In this document: positions 54,830 through 63,052 of the stretch, piece after piece
Numbering within the stretch: position 1 is the first letter of the stretch
Layout of the letters: each line of letters starts with the position of its first letter
Assembly (NCBI GenBank): GCA_023426245.1
Contig: JAFABB010000002.1
Coordinates: 1-64,000, forward strand
Length of the DNA: 64,000 nt
Direction of reading: 5' to 3'
Source: Bacillota bacterium
Lineage (GTDB): Bacteria; Bacillota; UBA4882; UBA8346
Notes under the pieces: model-generated
Databases searched by the model: none
Told to the model about the DNA's origin: nothing
Seen by the model: the letters and a program-made list of their open reading frames with translations, nothing else
Made by a program: the position numbers and the translations under genes

Positions 54830-56353
54830 CTATTTGGCATACTCAACCGCCCGAGTTTCCCGAATAACCGTTACTTTAATCTGACCCGGGTATTCAAGCT
54901 CTTCTTCAATCCGTTTGACAATTTCCCTGGCAATTCTAACCGAATTAACATCATCAACCCGATCGGGTTTTACCATGATTCGGATTTCACGACCAGCCTG
55001 GATTGCATAGGCTTTTTCTACCCCTTCAAAAGAATCAGCGATGTTTTCCAACTTTTCAAGCCGCTTAATATAAGTTTCCAAGGTCTCACGTCTGGCACCG
55101 GGTCTCGCCGCGGAAACCGCATCACAGGCCTGAACCAAGACCGCTTCTACAGTATTGGCCTCAACATCTCCATGGTGGGCAGCAATTGCATTAACTACTG
55201 CAAAACTTTCGCGGTACTTTTTAGCTAAGTCAGCTCCTATGGAAACATGCGGTCCTTCAATTTCATGGTTGACAGCCTTTCCAATATCATGCAACAAGCC
55301 TGCTCTTTTGGCCAAAGTAATATCGGCGCCGAGCTCTCCTGCCATCAGTCCACAAAGGTGAGCTACTTCAATGGAATGCTGTAAAACATTTTGCCCATAA
55401 CTGGTGCGATATTTTAACCTGCCCAACAATTTAATGATTTCCGGGTGAATGCCGTGAATTCCAGTCTCAAAAGTAGCTCTCTCGCCTTCTTCTTTAATAA
55501 TGGATTCCACTTCTTTTTGAGATTTTTCAACCATCTCTTCAATCCGGGCAGGATGAATCCGACCGTCAACAATCAATTTCTCCAACGCAAGTCTTGCAAC
55601 TTCCCGCCGGATCGGATCAAATCCGGATAAAATAACCGCCTCCGGTGTATCATCAATAATCAAATCGATTCCTGTTAATGTCTCGAGCGCTCTGATATTG
55701 CGGCCTTCCCGTCCAATGATCCTGCCTTTCATTTCATCATTGGGTAAAGCAACTACCGAAACAGTGGCTTCCGTAACATGATCAGCCGCACACCGCTGAA
55801 TTGCCAACGAAATAATCTCACGAGCCTTACGATCGGATTCTTCTTTTGCTTTGTTTTCGAGTTCACGAATCTTAAGTCCAATCTCTTGCTGCATTTCTTC
55901 TTCAACATCTTTTAATAAGAGTGCCTTGGCTTCTTCACTGCTAAGTCCCGATATTCTTTCCAATTCATGACGGTGCCTTTGATGGGTTTCTTGCAGTTCG
56001 TTCTTTAATTTTTCAACTTCGCCTTCTTTTTTGGCGAGCGCCTCTTCCTTTTTCTCAATGATTTCTGATTTGCGATCTAATGATTCTTCTTTTTGTACTA
56101 AACGTTTCTCCAACCTTTGAATATCAGCACGGCGTTCACGGTTTTCCCGTTCCAGCTCATTTTTTACTTTTAATGCCTCTTCTTTGGCTTCCAACAAGGC
56201 TTCCCGCTTGATGGATTCAACTTCTTTTTTGGCATCTTCCATCAGTTTACGGGCATTTTCTTTAGCAGACTGCAGTTTTATCATACCATATAAAACTGAC
56301 CCCAAATAGCCTAATACCAAACCGATTATTAAGGCAATGACTATTCCAACCAT
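54830..56353 (-). CDS. rny: Ribonuclease Y
   Basis: 507 residues, the standard length. An N-terminal membrane anchor (VGIVIALIIGLVLGYLGSVL) is followed by a long charged coiled coil (about 30-190), a KH domain (IIGREGRNIRALETLTGIDL) and an HD domain with the catalytic pair in LLHDIGKAVNHEIEG and VNAIAAHHGDVEANT. It is a membrane-bound endonuclease that starts mRNA decay and is the main degradosome scaffold in Firmicutes. It lies downstream of recX with a terminator between them. Confidence 0.96.
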   Translation of the reverse strand: MVGIVIALIIGLVLGYLGSVLYGMIKLQSAKENARKLMEDAKKEVESIKREALLEAKEEALKVKNELERENRERRADIQRLEKRLVQKEESLDRKSEIIEKKEEALAKKEGEVEKLKNELQETHQRHRHELERISGLSSEEAKALLLKDVEEEMQQEIGLKIRELENKAKEESDRKAREIISLAIQRCAADHVTEATVSVVALPNDEMKGRIIGREGRNIRALETLTGIDLIIDDTPEAVILSGFDPIRREVARLALEKLIVDGRIHPARIEEMVEKSQKEVESIIKEEGERATFETGIHGIHPEIIKLLGRLKYRTSYGQNVLQHSIEVAHLCGLMAGELGADITLAKRAGLLHDIGKAVNHEIEGPHVSIGADLAKKYRESFAVVNAIAAHHGDVEANTVEAVLVQACDAVSAARPGARRETLETYIKRLEKLENIADSFEGVEKAYAIQAGREIRIMVKPDRVDDVNSVRIAREIVKRIEEELEYPGQIKVTVIRETRAVEYAK

Positions 56354-56459
56354 ACTTCACCTCCTAATATTTTATATCATAATTTTCTTACTTAATGACT
56401 TCATGATTAACAGAAGTCCCCGTTTAATCAAAAATTGAGAATAAAAGGAAAAAAGAATA

Positions 56460-56490
56460 CAAAACAAGCCGAGTAAGAACTCGGCTTTTG
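56460..56490 (-). terminator. Terminator of the recA-recX operon
   Basis: Arms AAGCCGAGT (56466-56474) and ACTCGGCTT (56479-56487), loop AAGA, followed on the minus strand by a T-rich stretch. It lies between the recX stop and the rny start. Confidence 0.85.
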
Positions 56491-56533
56491 TTCTGTCCTC
56501 CGCAGTTTATTGTAAACTTTTTTAAATACGGTG

Positions 56534-56977
56534 TCAAGTAGGATCTATGCTAGGAAGACACTGGCGGACAGTATTTTCCGAAAAGCCATTTCTTACCAAA
56601 TAAACACTGACTTTTATTTTAGATTTCCCGGGAGTTGCTTTTTTCCTTATCAATGCCGTCGCAATCTCAAGTTCATTCTCTTCAGGGTAATATACGTCCA
56701 TGAGCTCATGAATGATTTCCTTACTTACTCCATGGCTCTTTAAATCAAAAATTACAAAGGCGCGACTCTTCATTCTGGCTTTAAGCTGATGGATTCTGGA
56801 TTCTCCAAATTTACGATCATCCACATAATTCCATTTTCTCACTTGAGAGAGGCTTTCCTGTATTGCTGCTTCAGTAAAACCAGCATCCTTTAATTTTTGA
56901 ATTAATTGCTGTTCACTGCAAGCATGATGAGCCAAATAACTCAAAGCCGCTTCCAAGGAACTGTTCAAAGGCTTCAC
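56534..56977 (-). CDS. recX: Regulatory protein RecX
   Basis: 147 residues, all helical, with the RecX three-repeat pattern: YLAHHACSEQQLIQKLKDAG, ESLSQVRKWNYVDDRKFGES, and GVSKEIIHELMDVYYPEENE. It modulates RecA filaments. It begins 3 bp after the recA stop and is co-transcribed, so it should share SOS control. Confidence 0.92.
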   Translation of the reverse strand: MKPLNSSLEAALSYLAHHACSEQQLIQKLKDAGFTEAAIQESLSQVRKWNYVDDRKFGESRIHQLKARMKSRAFVIFDLKSHGVSKEIIHELMDVYYPEENELEIATALIRKKATPGKSKIKVSVYLVRNGFSENTVRQCLPSIDPT

Positions 56978-56980
56978 CGC

Positions 56981-58054
56981 TTACTTTCCTTTCGCAGTTT
57001 GTTCCTTTGAAGCCGCGGTTTCTTTCGAAGTCTCTTTGGAACTTGATTTCGCAGCCGCCTCATCCTTTATCAATCCTACACCTATACGAACCTTTTTCTC
57101 GATTTCACTTAACAAGTTGGGATCCTTCTTTAAGAAATCCCGGGCATTCTCACGGCCTTGGCCGATCCTGTTTTCACCGTAAGAAAACCAAGCGCCGCTT
57201 TTGTTGATAATATTGAGATCGACCGCCATGTCTAATATACAACCGGCTTTTGAAATTCCTTCGCCGTATAAGATATCAAACTCTCCTTCTTTGAAAGGCG
57301 GAGCCACTTTATTTTTTACAACTTTGGCTTTGGTCCGGCTGCCGATAATATCCGTTCCTTGTTTAAGGGTTTCAACTTTTCGAATCTCAAGCCGCACCGA
57401 AGAATAAAATTTAAGCGCCCGGCCGCCCGGAGTGGTTTCAGGGTTGCCAAACATAACCCCGACTTTTTCACGAATCTGGTTGATAAAAATGGTCACCGTA
57501 TTGGATTTGCTAATGACAGCGGTCAATTTACGTAAAGCCTGTGACATCAAGCGGGCTTGTAAGCCGACATGGGCATCACCCATTTCCCCCTCAATCTCAG
57601 CCTGAGGGGTTAGCGCAGCCACGGAGTCAATAATAATTAAATCAACAGCACCGCTACGAATTAAAGCCTCGCATATCTCCAACGCCTGTTCGCCGGTATC
57701 CGGCTGGGAAATCAATAAATTATCAATGTCCACTCCCAATTTTCTCGCATACACCGGATCCAATGCATGTTCGGCGTCTATAAACGCAGCGATTCCCCCC
57801 GCGCGTTGAGCCTCAGCCGCCATGTGCAGGGCCACTGTGGTTTTACCCGAAGACTCGGGTCCATAAATCTCAACAATTCTTCCCCGGGGGATTCCCCCCA
57901 CTCCCAAAGCCAAATCCAACGAAAGGGCACCGGTGGGTATCGTTTCAATATTAAGTTTATCAGCAGATTCTCCTAATTTCATAATCGAACCTTTGCCAAA
58001 TTGTTTCTCAATTTGTAATAAAGCAACTTCCAAGGCTTTTTCTTTATCAGCCAT
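56981..58054 (-). CDS. recA: Recombinase RecA
   Basis: 357 residues from the ATG at 58054 (AGGAG upstream; the frame opens 15 bp earlier). Walker A GPESSGKTTVALHMAAEAQR, Walker B LIIIDSVAALTPQAEIEGEM, and the L2 loop region GVMFGNPETTPGGRALKFY are all canonical. It catalyses DNA strand exchange and activates LexA autocleavage. The C-terminus is Ser/Lys-rich (AAAKSSSKETSKETAASKE). A strong promoter with a LexA box is just upstream. Confidence 0.98.
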   Translation of the reverse strand: MADKEKALEVALLQIEKQFGKGSIMKLGESADKLNIETIPTGALSLDLALGVGGIPRGRIVEIYGPESSGKTTVALHMAAEAQRAGGIAAFIDAEHALDPVYARKLGVDIDNLLISQPDTGEQALEICEALIRSGAVDLIIIDSVAALTPQAEIEGEMGDAHVGLQARLMSQALRKLTAVISKSNTVTIFINQIREKVGVMFGNPETTPGGRALKFYSSVRLEIRKVETLKQGTDIIGSRTKAKVVKNKVAPPFKEGEFDILYGEGISKAGCILDMAVDLNIINKSGAWFSYGENRIGQGRENARDFLKKDPNLLSEIEKKVRIGVGLIKDEAAAKSSSKETSKETAASKEQTAKGK

Positions 58055-58074
58055 TCCAGTTCTCCTCACTTTAC

Positions 58075-58088
58075 CAAACGTTTGTTCT
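58075..58088 (-). promoter_or_regulatory. LexA (SOS) box of recA
   Basis: On the minus strand AGAACAAACGTTTG matches the Firmicute LexA/DinR consensus CGAACRNRYGTTYC at most positions (GAAC-AAAC-GTTT core). It sits immediately downstream of the -10 box, ideal for repression. Confidence 0.75.
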
Positions 58089-58093
58089 GCACC

Positions 58094-58122
58094 AGTATAT
58101 CAAAGAGTTGAGCTTCTGTCAA
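58094..58122 (-). promoter_or_regulatory. recA promoter
   Basis: TTGACA (58122-58117) and TATACT (58099-58094) on the minus strand with a 17-bp spacer, near-perfect sigma-A consensus. The LexA box lies between it and the gene. Confidence 0.85.
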
Positions 58123-58145
58123 TTTTTAGTTAAAAATGACGGAAC

Positions 58146-58742
58146 TCAAAGCTGTTTTTCAAATTGGAATTCTTCAACCCTTTTATAAACAGCTCCACTG
58201 GGATATAAATTACTTTCAATTAATAAAAAACCGCAGACCGGCATTGCCGTTTCAAAACTGAGTTTTGGTAAAGACAACTCCGCCGGCATTCCAGAAGAAT
58301 GAAACGGTAATGAAGGATTTCCTCCGGGATAATCCTCCTGCTTAGCCCTGGCGATCGTTACATGAGGCTGAAAAGCTTTATCACTTTTTCCAAAACCTTG
58401 TTCCAGGCAATTACTTTCCACAAGATCCGCCAATTGTATTAATTCTTGCCCGCCCTTTTCGGCTCCGATCCAGATAATACGCGGAGTCCCGCTTTTTGGA
58501 AAAAAACCTATATTTCCCAGACGCAATAGAAAAGGACGGCTTTGGGTTGCAGCCATCTTCAAAGCCATACTCAGCTCATTCAATCTTTCTTTCGGCAATT
58601 CTCCCAAAAATTTCAGGGTGAAATGCAAGTTTTGACGTTTTGTCCATTTCCACCCCAAAATCTCTTCCCTGGAACGTTCTATATAGTTCATCACCGCATC
58701 CTGAATCTCTTCTGAAAGCCATACTCCAACAAATAAACGCAT
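58146..58742 (-). CDS. thpR: RNA 2',3'-cyclic phosphodiesterase (2'-5' RNA ligase family)
   Basis: 198 residues of the 2H phosphoesterase family. The two HxT motifs are visible: LHFTLKFLGELP and QPHVTIARAKQED. The N-terminal MRLFVGVWLSEEIQDAV is typical. It opens 2',3'-cyclic phosphates on RNA; the old ligase name comes from a reverse reaction in vitro. No ribosome binding site is seen before the ATG; instead, two interleaved inverted repeats end 21 bp upstream of it. It is followed by the recA gene. Confidence 0.92.
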   Translation of the reverse strand: MRLFVGVWLSEEIQDAVMNYIERSREEILGWKWTKRQNLHFTLKFLGELPKERLNELSMALKMAATQSRPFLLRLGNIGFFPKSGTPRIIWIGAEKGGQELIQLADLVESNCLEQGFGKSDKAFQPHVTIARAKQEDYPGGNPSLPFHSSGMPAELSLPKLSFETAMPVCGFLLIESNLYPSGAVYKRVEEFQFEKQL

Positions 58743-58763
58743 CGTTTCATACGGTTGACCGGC

Positions 58764-58804
58764 GGCTGTTGGTCAATCCCTATCAGCCAACAGCCCGATA
58801 GGGA
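58764..58804 (-). promoter_or_regulatory. Interleaved inverted repeats in the thpR leader (possible pseudoknot or switch)
   Basis: Four segments alternate: GGCTGTTGG (58764-58772), TCCCTATC (58777-58784), CCAACAGCC (58787-58795), GATAGGGA (58797-58804). The first pairs perfectly with the third (9 bp) and the second with the fourth (8 bp). The order A-B-A'-B' permits either a pseudoknot or two mutually exclusive hairpins. It lies between the cinA stop and the thpR start. Confidence 0.6.
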
Positions 58805-58937
58805 AGGAATCGTGTCAACCTCTCCTTTACTTTCAACTTTCTACGTTCTTAAAAATGGTCGTACATTCCAAAAACGATATCTCCTGCAGACACAGGGAAA
58901 AAACATTTTGGACAGCCCCGGCGCTCCGTAGGAATTT

Positions 58938-60185
58938 TCAGGCCCCTTTCAGGCACTGCCACAATAAAGTCAGCACAGCTTGAGCCGATGCCTCTTTATT
59001 GCCCAGACGGTCCGATTTAAAAAGTCGTTTTTCCACCTTCGCCATTCCTGGCAAATCCACCGCAAAATATACCAACCCAACCGGCTTTTCCGGACTGCCG
59101 CCATCGGGTCCGGCTATACCCGTGACTGCCACACCTGCATCAGCTCCGGTAAGCTTACGGATACCAGCAGCCATGGCCCCTGCTGTTTGGGCACTCACTG
59201 CCCCAAATGTCGCAAGCATTTCTTCAGGGACCCCCAAAAGGTTCATTTTAAGCTCATTGCTATAGCTATTGACTCCGCCCAGGAAATAAGCGGAACTTCC
59301 CGGTATATTGGTGATCCGGTGTGAAATTAGGCCCCCGGTACAAGATTCTGCAGTCGCCAGTTTCCATCCTTTGGCCTTTAATATTTGGCCAATAACCGTT
59401 TCCAAATTATCATGATTATATCCATAAATATAGGAACCAAGGCGCTCTTGTATCAAAGCAGTTACTTTGTGAATTAATCTCCAATTTTCGGCTTCATCAA
59501 GTCCCTTGGCGGTTACCCGCAATGTAACCTCGCCGGTTCCGGCATAAGGGGCAATGGTAGGGTTGGTTTGACTGTGAATGAGATCAATAACTTGTTCTTC
59601 CATGGCCGACTCACCGATTCCAACCATTTTGATAAATCGGGATGAGAGAATCGGACTGTTTTCATTGGAAAGCCATTGCATGATTTGAGGTTTAACCGCA
59701 GCTTCCCAAACCCCTTTCAATTCGCGGGGCACACCCGGTAAGGAAACCAAGTAATGATTGTCCTTGGACACCAACATACAAGGAGCTGTACCCAGATGGT
59801 TGGGAATGACTTGTCCTGATTTTGGGAACATCGCTTGACGGCGGTTACTATCAACCAGCGGTCTTTGCGTATGCTGAAAGTGTTTTTGAATTTGGTCCCA
59901 GGCTTCTTCGTTAAACTCTAATTCTTCATGGAGCAATCCGGCCACCGCTTCCCGGGTTAGATCGTCCTGCGTGGGTCCGAGTCCTCCGGACAAAATCAAA
60001 AAATCCGCCCTTTTCCATGCCAGTTCAAGTGCAGCGATAATCCGTTCCAGATTATCTCCCACAGTCGTTTTGTGGTATAAATTAATACCAAGAAGGGCCA
60101 ATTCATTCGCTAAAAATTGGGCATTGGTATCCACAATTTGCCCTAATAGCAACTCCGTACCGATACAAATAATTTCTGCTTGCAA
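58938..60185 (-). CDS. cinA: Competence/damage-inducible protein CinA (NMN amidohydrolase)
   Basis: 415 residues with both domains. The N-terminal molybdopterin-binding-like domain (1-170) has IGTELLLGQIVDTNAQFLAN and LSGGLGPTQDDLTREAVAGL. The C-terminal PncC-type deamidase domain (260-415) has LATAESCTGGLISHRITNIP, GSSAYFLGGVNSYSNELKM and GVAVTGIAGPDGGSPEKPVG. It recycles pyridine nucleotides and is often next to recA. Here thpR lies between them. Confidence 0.95.
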   Translation of the reverse strand: MQAEIICIGTELLLGQIVDTNAQFLANELALLGINLYHKTTVGDNLERIIAALELAWKRADFLILSGGLGPTQDDLTREAVAGLLHEELEFNEEAWDQIQKHFQHTQRPLVDSNRRQAMFPKSGQVIPNHLGTAPCMLVSKDNHYLVSLPGVPRELKGVWEAAVKPQIMQWLSNENSPILSSRFIKMVGIGESAMEEQVIDLIHSQTNPTIAPYAGTGEVTLRVTAKGLDEAENWRLIHKVTALIQERLGSYIYGYNHDNLETVIGQILKAKGWKLATAESCTGGLISHRITNIPGSSAYFLGGVNSYSNELKMNLLGVPEEMLATFGAVSAQTAGAMAAGIRKLTGADAGVAVTGIAGPDGGSPEKPVGLVYFAVDLPGMAKVEKRLFKSDRLGNKEASAQAVLTLLWQCLKGA

Positions 60186-60301
60186 ATCCTCACCCGCCTG
60201 TTATTGATCAATATTATCTCCAGCCAAAAAGCTTTGATTATTTCAGATTATCATCATTACTTCTCGAAAATCCTTTAAATTCCTTTTCCTCCATCAAGGT
60301 C

Positions 60302-60412
60302 TAGTAAAACGTTCTCTAAATAACTACTCAATGATTGTGAACGTTTTACTTAAGTAGAGCGTATCTTCCCCATTTTTGATTACCATTTATTTACGATACG
60401 CTCTACTAGTCC
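60302..60412. repeat. Two-hairpin dispersed element, copy B
   Basis: AGTAAAACGTTC (60303-60314) pairs with GAACGTTTTACT (60339-60350); AGTAGAGCGTATC (60353-60365) pairs perfectly with GATACGCTCTACT (60395-60407). Near-identical to 27910-28019. The outer ends CTAGTA and TACTAG are also complementary. The stop codon of the amidase gene lies inside it. Confidence 0.9.
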
Positions 60413-61152
60413 ACTTCAGTGAATTTAGTGATTTGATTTGTGAAATAAGCGAGTATGCCATGATAAACTGCCTCTGCAATCCGGTCGCGATAATTCGAAT
60501 CATTTAAACGTTCAGACTCGGCAGGATTTGATAAAAAGCCAATTTCAATCATCACACCGGGCATTCTGGAATCATTGATCACCCGAAAATCTCCGGCCTT
60601 AGGACGCCGTCTATTGGGACCCAATTCCTTGACCAGAGCGTACTGAATCGCATAAGCCAACTTTTTGGAAAGTAGGTTCCTGGGATTAAAGAATGTTTGC
60701 GCCCCGTAATAAATCCTTTGGGGGAAACTGTTGGCATGAATCGATAGAAAAATGTCAGCTCCGCTCATATTGGCAACCTGTGTACGGTAACATAAATCCC
60801 GCAGCTTTTTGGATGAGGAGCCCATGTTTTCATCGAAAAAATCCCGGTCTTCCTGACGCGTCATGACACAATAAACCCCAACCCGTGAAAGATATTTTTT
60901 AAGCCGTAGCGCCACATCCAGATTAATATTCTTTTCTTCTACCCCGGTGTTTGATTTGGCACCGGGATCACCGCCGCCATGTCCGGCATCGATGACCACT
61001 TTTTTACCGGAGACCAATGAAGACATTGGTAAATTAGTCCATATTGCCGGTTCCCGGAGCATCCAGATTCCCATCCCTAAAACCAAAGCAATCATGAAAA
61101 CATAAATGCTTTTTGCGTGAAGCGTTACCACAATAAGTTGTTTTCGAAACAT
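60406..61152 (-). CDS. cwlD: Germination-type N-acetylmuramoyl-L-alanine amidase, CwlD-like
   Basis: About 248 residues from the ATG at 61152 (GGAGGGTGGGAT upstream; the frame opens at 61194). An N-terminal membrane anchor (IYVFMIALVLGMGIWML) is followed by an Amidase_3 domain with zinc ligands in VIDAGHGGGDPGAKSNTG, VEEKNINLDVALRLK, IFLSIHANSFPQRIYYGAQT and the catalytic Glu in VMIEIGFLSNPAE. CwlD removes stem peptides to allow muramic lactam formation in spore cortex. The last codon and the stop come from the dispersed element. Confidence 0.88.
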   Translation of the reverse strand: MFRKQLIVVTLHAKSIYVFMIALVLGMGIWMLREPAIWTNLPMSSLVSGKKVVIDAGHGGGDPGAKSNTGVEEKNINLDVALRLKKYLSRVGVYCVMTRQEDRDFFDENMGSSSKKLRDLCYRTQVANMSGADIFLSIHANSFPQRIYYGAQTFFNPRNLLSKKLAYAIQYALVKELGPNRRRPKAGDFRVINDSRMPGVMIEIGFLSNPAESERLNDSNYRDRIAEAVYHGILAYFTNQITKFTEVD

Positions 61153-61266
61153 ATCCCACCCTCCCTGCATTTTCCTAATGACCAAGATATTCATGGGAGA
61201 GTAAAACTAGAATGTAATCCAGACAAAGTAAGTGGTGATGCAGACCAGAGGATTTTTTAAATTGCA

Positions 61267-61295
61267 TTGACATCATCACCGTTATTTGTTATTAT
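61267..61295 (+). promoter_or_regulatory. speD promoter
   Basis: TTGACA (61267-61272) and TATTAT (61290-61295) with a 17-bp spacer. It would start transcription near 61302, giving a leader of about 190 nt before the speD start. Confidence 0.7.
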
Positions 61296-61352
61296 AATTT
61301 TGTTTGTTAAAGAGTGGGGAGCGTGAAAAAATCCCGTCCCAATTGAATAATC

Positions 61353-61429
61353 TCCTGATCTAACATATATCCCGAGGCGAGCCTGCCGGTATTGGACCGG
61401 ATGCATCATCGGGTAAAGGGAAATCAGGG
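61353..61429 (+). ncRNA. Candidate structured leader of speD
   Basis: Nested pairings: an outer stem CCTGAT (61354-61359) with ATCAGG (61423-61428), a middle stem CCCGA (61371-61375) with TCGGG (61409-61413), and an inner hairpin CCGGT (61386-61390) with ACCGG (61396-61400). It resembles no riboswitch class I recognise. It lies in the long leader between promoter and start. Confidence 0.45.
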
Positions 61430-61491
61430 TGCTTATGGGTCAAAATGTTCTTCCTGACCAGAAGATTTTAACGAAGGAGAGGTTGAGGGGA

Positions 61492-61872
61492 ATGTCGACT
61501 TTTGATACTGTAGGTGCTCACGTTCTGGCGGATTTCTGGGGATGCCAGTTCGAAAAGCTCGATGATGCCGAACTGTTAATGGACAGTTTGAGACAAGCCG
61601 CTTGCAAAGCCAAGATGACGATTCTTGGCGAGGAATCTTACAAATTTTATCCCCAGGGTTTTACGGGTTTACTTCTTTTATCCGAAAGCCATATTTCAAT
61701 TCATACTTATCCGGAGCGCGGGTACGCTGCTATCGATGTTTACACATGCGGTGGCGGTATGACCCAACGGGCTATTGAGTTTCTAAAAGAAGTCCTTCAG
61801 CCCACCAGCATCCACGAAATGCATGTTCGGCGCGGACGACCTGATGTATCTTTTAAAGTGAATGCATCGTAA
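61492..61872 (+). CDS. speD: S-adenosylmethionine decarboxylase proenzyme
   Basis: 126 residues from the ATG at 61492 (AAGGAGAGGTTGAGGGGA upstream; GTG at 61429 opens a longer frame). The prokaryotic SpeH-type pattern is clear: TVGAHVLADFWGCQFEKLDD at the start, the self-cleavage Ser in LLSESHISIHTYPERGYAA, and DVYTCGGGMTQRAIEFL. Cleavage at that Ser makes the pyruvoyl cofactor. It supplies decarboxylated SAM for spermidine synthase (speE at 29692). It stands alone with a terminator downstream. Confidence 0.94.
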   Translation: MSTFDTVGAHVLADFWGCQFEKLDDAELLMDSLRQAACKAKMTILGEESYKFYPQGFTGLLLLSESHISIHTYPERGYAAIDVYTCGGGMTQRAIEFLKEVLQPTSIHEMHVRRGRPDVSFKVNAS

Positions 61873-61878
61873 ATACTA

Positions 61879-61914
61879 AAAGGAAGGGTATGATTACCCT
61901 TCCTTTCTGTTTTT
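61879..61914 (+). terminator. Terminator of speD
   Basis: 12-bp perfect stem AAAGGAAGGGTA (61879-61890) with TACCCTTCCTTT (61895-61906), loop TGAT, followed by CTGTTTTT. About 6 bp beyond the stop. Confidence 0.92.
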
Positions 61915-61949
61915 CCAAAATGTGCCAAACAACCCAATGGCTCGAAAGC

Positions 61950-62981
61950 TTATGAAAACTTATATATCGTCACCTGATGGTAGTCTTCGCCCGGATTTAA
62001 CACGGTTGAAGGAAAACCCGGCTGGTTCGGCGAGTCAGGGTAATGCTGAGTCTCAAGGCAAAAACCACCATATTGCTCGTAACAACGTCCGCTTTTACCC
62101 TTTAAGGTTCCATCCAGTCCATTCCCGGTATATAATTGTACTCCGGGTTGAGTGGTATATACTTCCATGCTCCGGCCGCTTTTGGGTTCATGAACCTTAG
62201 CCGCCAGAGTCAATCCAATCCGCTCCTTGATTAAAACAAAATTGTCATCAAACCCTCCGTTATTCTGAGCAAAGCCTGTCCCAAGCGGTTTGGATTGGGT
62301 AAAGTCTAATGCTGTCCCTTTCACCGCCCGCAGTTCACCGGTGGGGATAAGTTCTTTATCGGTAACGGTAAAGCGGTCCGCGTAAATCGCCAATTCGTGA
62401 TCCTGGACGCTTCCGGAACCCTCTCCGGCCAGATTGAAGTAGCTATGCTGAGTCAGGTTGACAATGGTTGGTTTATCGGTTTGGGCTTCATAAGTTATTT
62501 TCAATTCATTTTGATCAGTCAAAAGATAAGTTACGGTCACCGGAAGATTGCCGGGGTAACCTTCCTCACCGTCTTTCGAATGATAATTCAGCTTTAGAGC
62601 GACTCCGTTATCGTTTTGAACCGGGACCGCTTTCCACACGACTTTGTCAAAGCCGACATTCCCGCCATGCAGATGGTTCTTGCCGTCATTATGAGCTAAT
62701 TCATATTCCTTGCCGCTTAAGGTAAATTTAGCCTCGCCGATTCGATTGCCATAGCGTCCTACCAGAGCCCCAAAAAAAGGATGCTTCCCTTCATATTCCG
62801 GTAAAGTATTGAATCCTAAAACCACATCGTCAAGTTTACCGTTTTTATCCGGGGTCACGATGGAGGTGATGATTCCGCCGTAATTGGTGATCTTTACGGT
62901 CATATTCTTATTATTTTTTAATGTAAATAAAAAAATTTCTTCCTCATGATGGGTTCCAAACGGTTCTTTTTGAATATCCAT
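61950..62981 (-). CDS. galM: Galactose mutarotase (aldose 1-epimerase)
   Basis: 343 residues. It interconverts alpha and beta anomers of aldoses. Diagnostic motifs: NYGGIITSIVTPDKNGKLDD, FFGALVGRYGNRIGEAKFTL, AHNDGKNHLHGGNVGFDKVV, LTQHSYFNLAGEGSG (catalytic His), and GFCLETQHYPDSPNQPGFPS with the late Glu. It has a strong ribosome binding site (GGAGG) and no operon partner on either side. Confidence 0.95.
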   Translation of the reverse strand: MDIQKEPFGTHHEEEIFLFTLKNNKNMTVKITNYGGIITSIVTPDKNGKLDDVVLGFNTLPEYEGKHPFFGALVGRYGNRIGEAKFTLSGKEYELAHNDGKNHLHGGNVGFDKVVWKAVPVQNDNGVALKLNYHSKDGEEGYPGNLPVTVTYLLTDQNELKITYEAQTDKPTIVNLTQHSYFNLAGEGSGSVQDHELAIYADRFTVTDKELIPTGELRAVKGTALDFTQSKPLGTGFAQNNGGFDDNFVLIKERIGLTLAAKVHEPKSGRSMEVYTTQPGVQLYTGNGLDGTLKGKSGRCYEQYGGFCLETQHYPDSPNQPGFPSTVLNPGEDYHQVTIYKFS

Positions 62982-63052
62982 TTCCTATCCTCCGGTATGT
63001 TAGACATCTTCCCCCACCATATTATTGTAAAATCCCAAAATTATCAAGAGTT

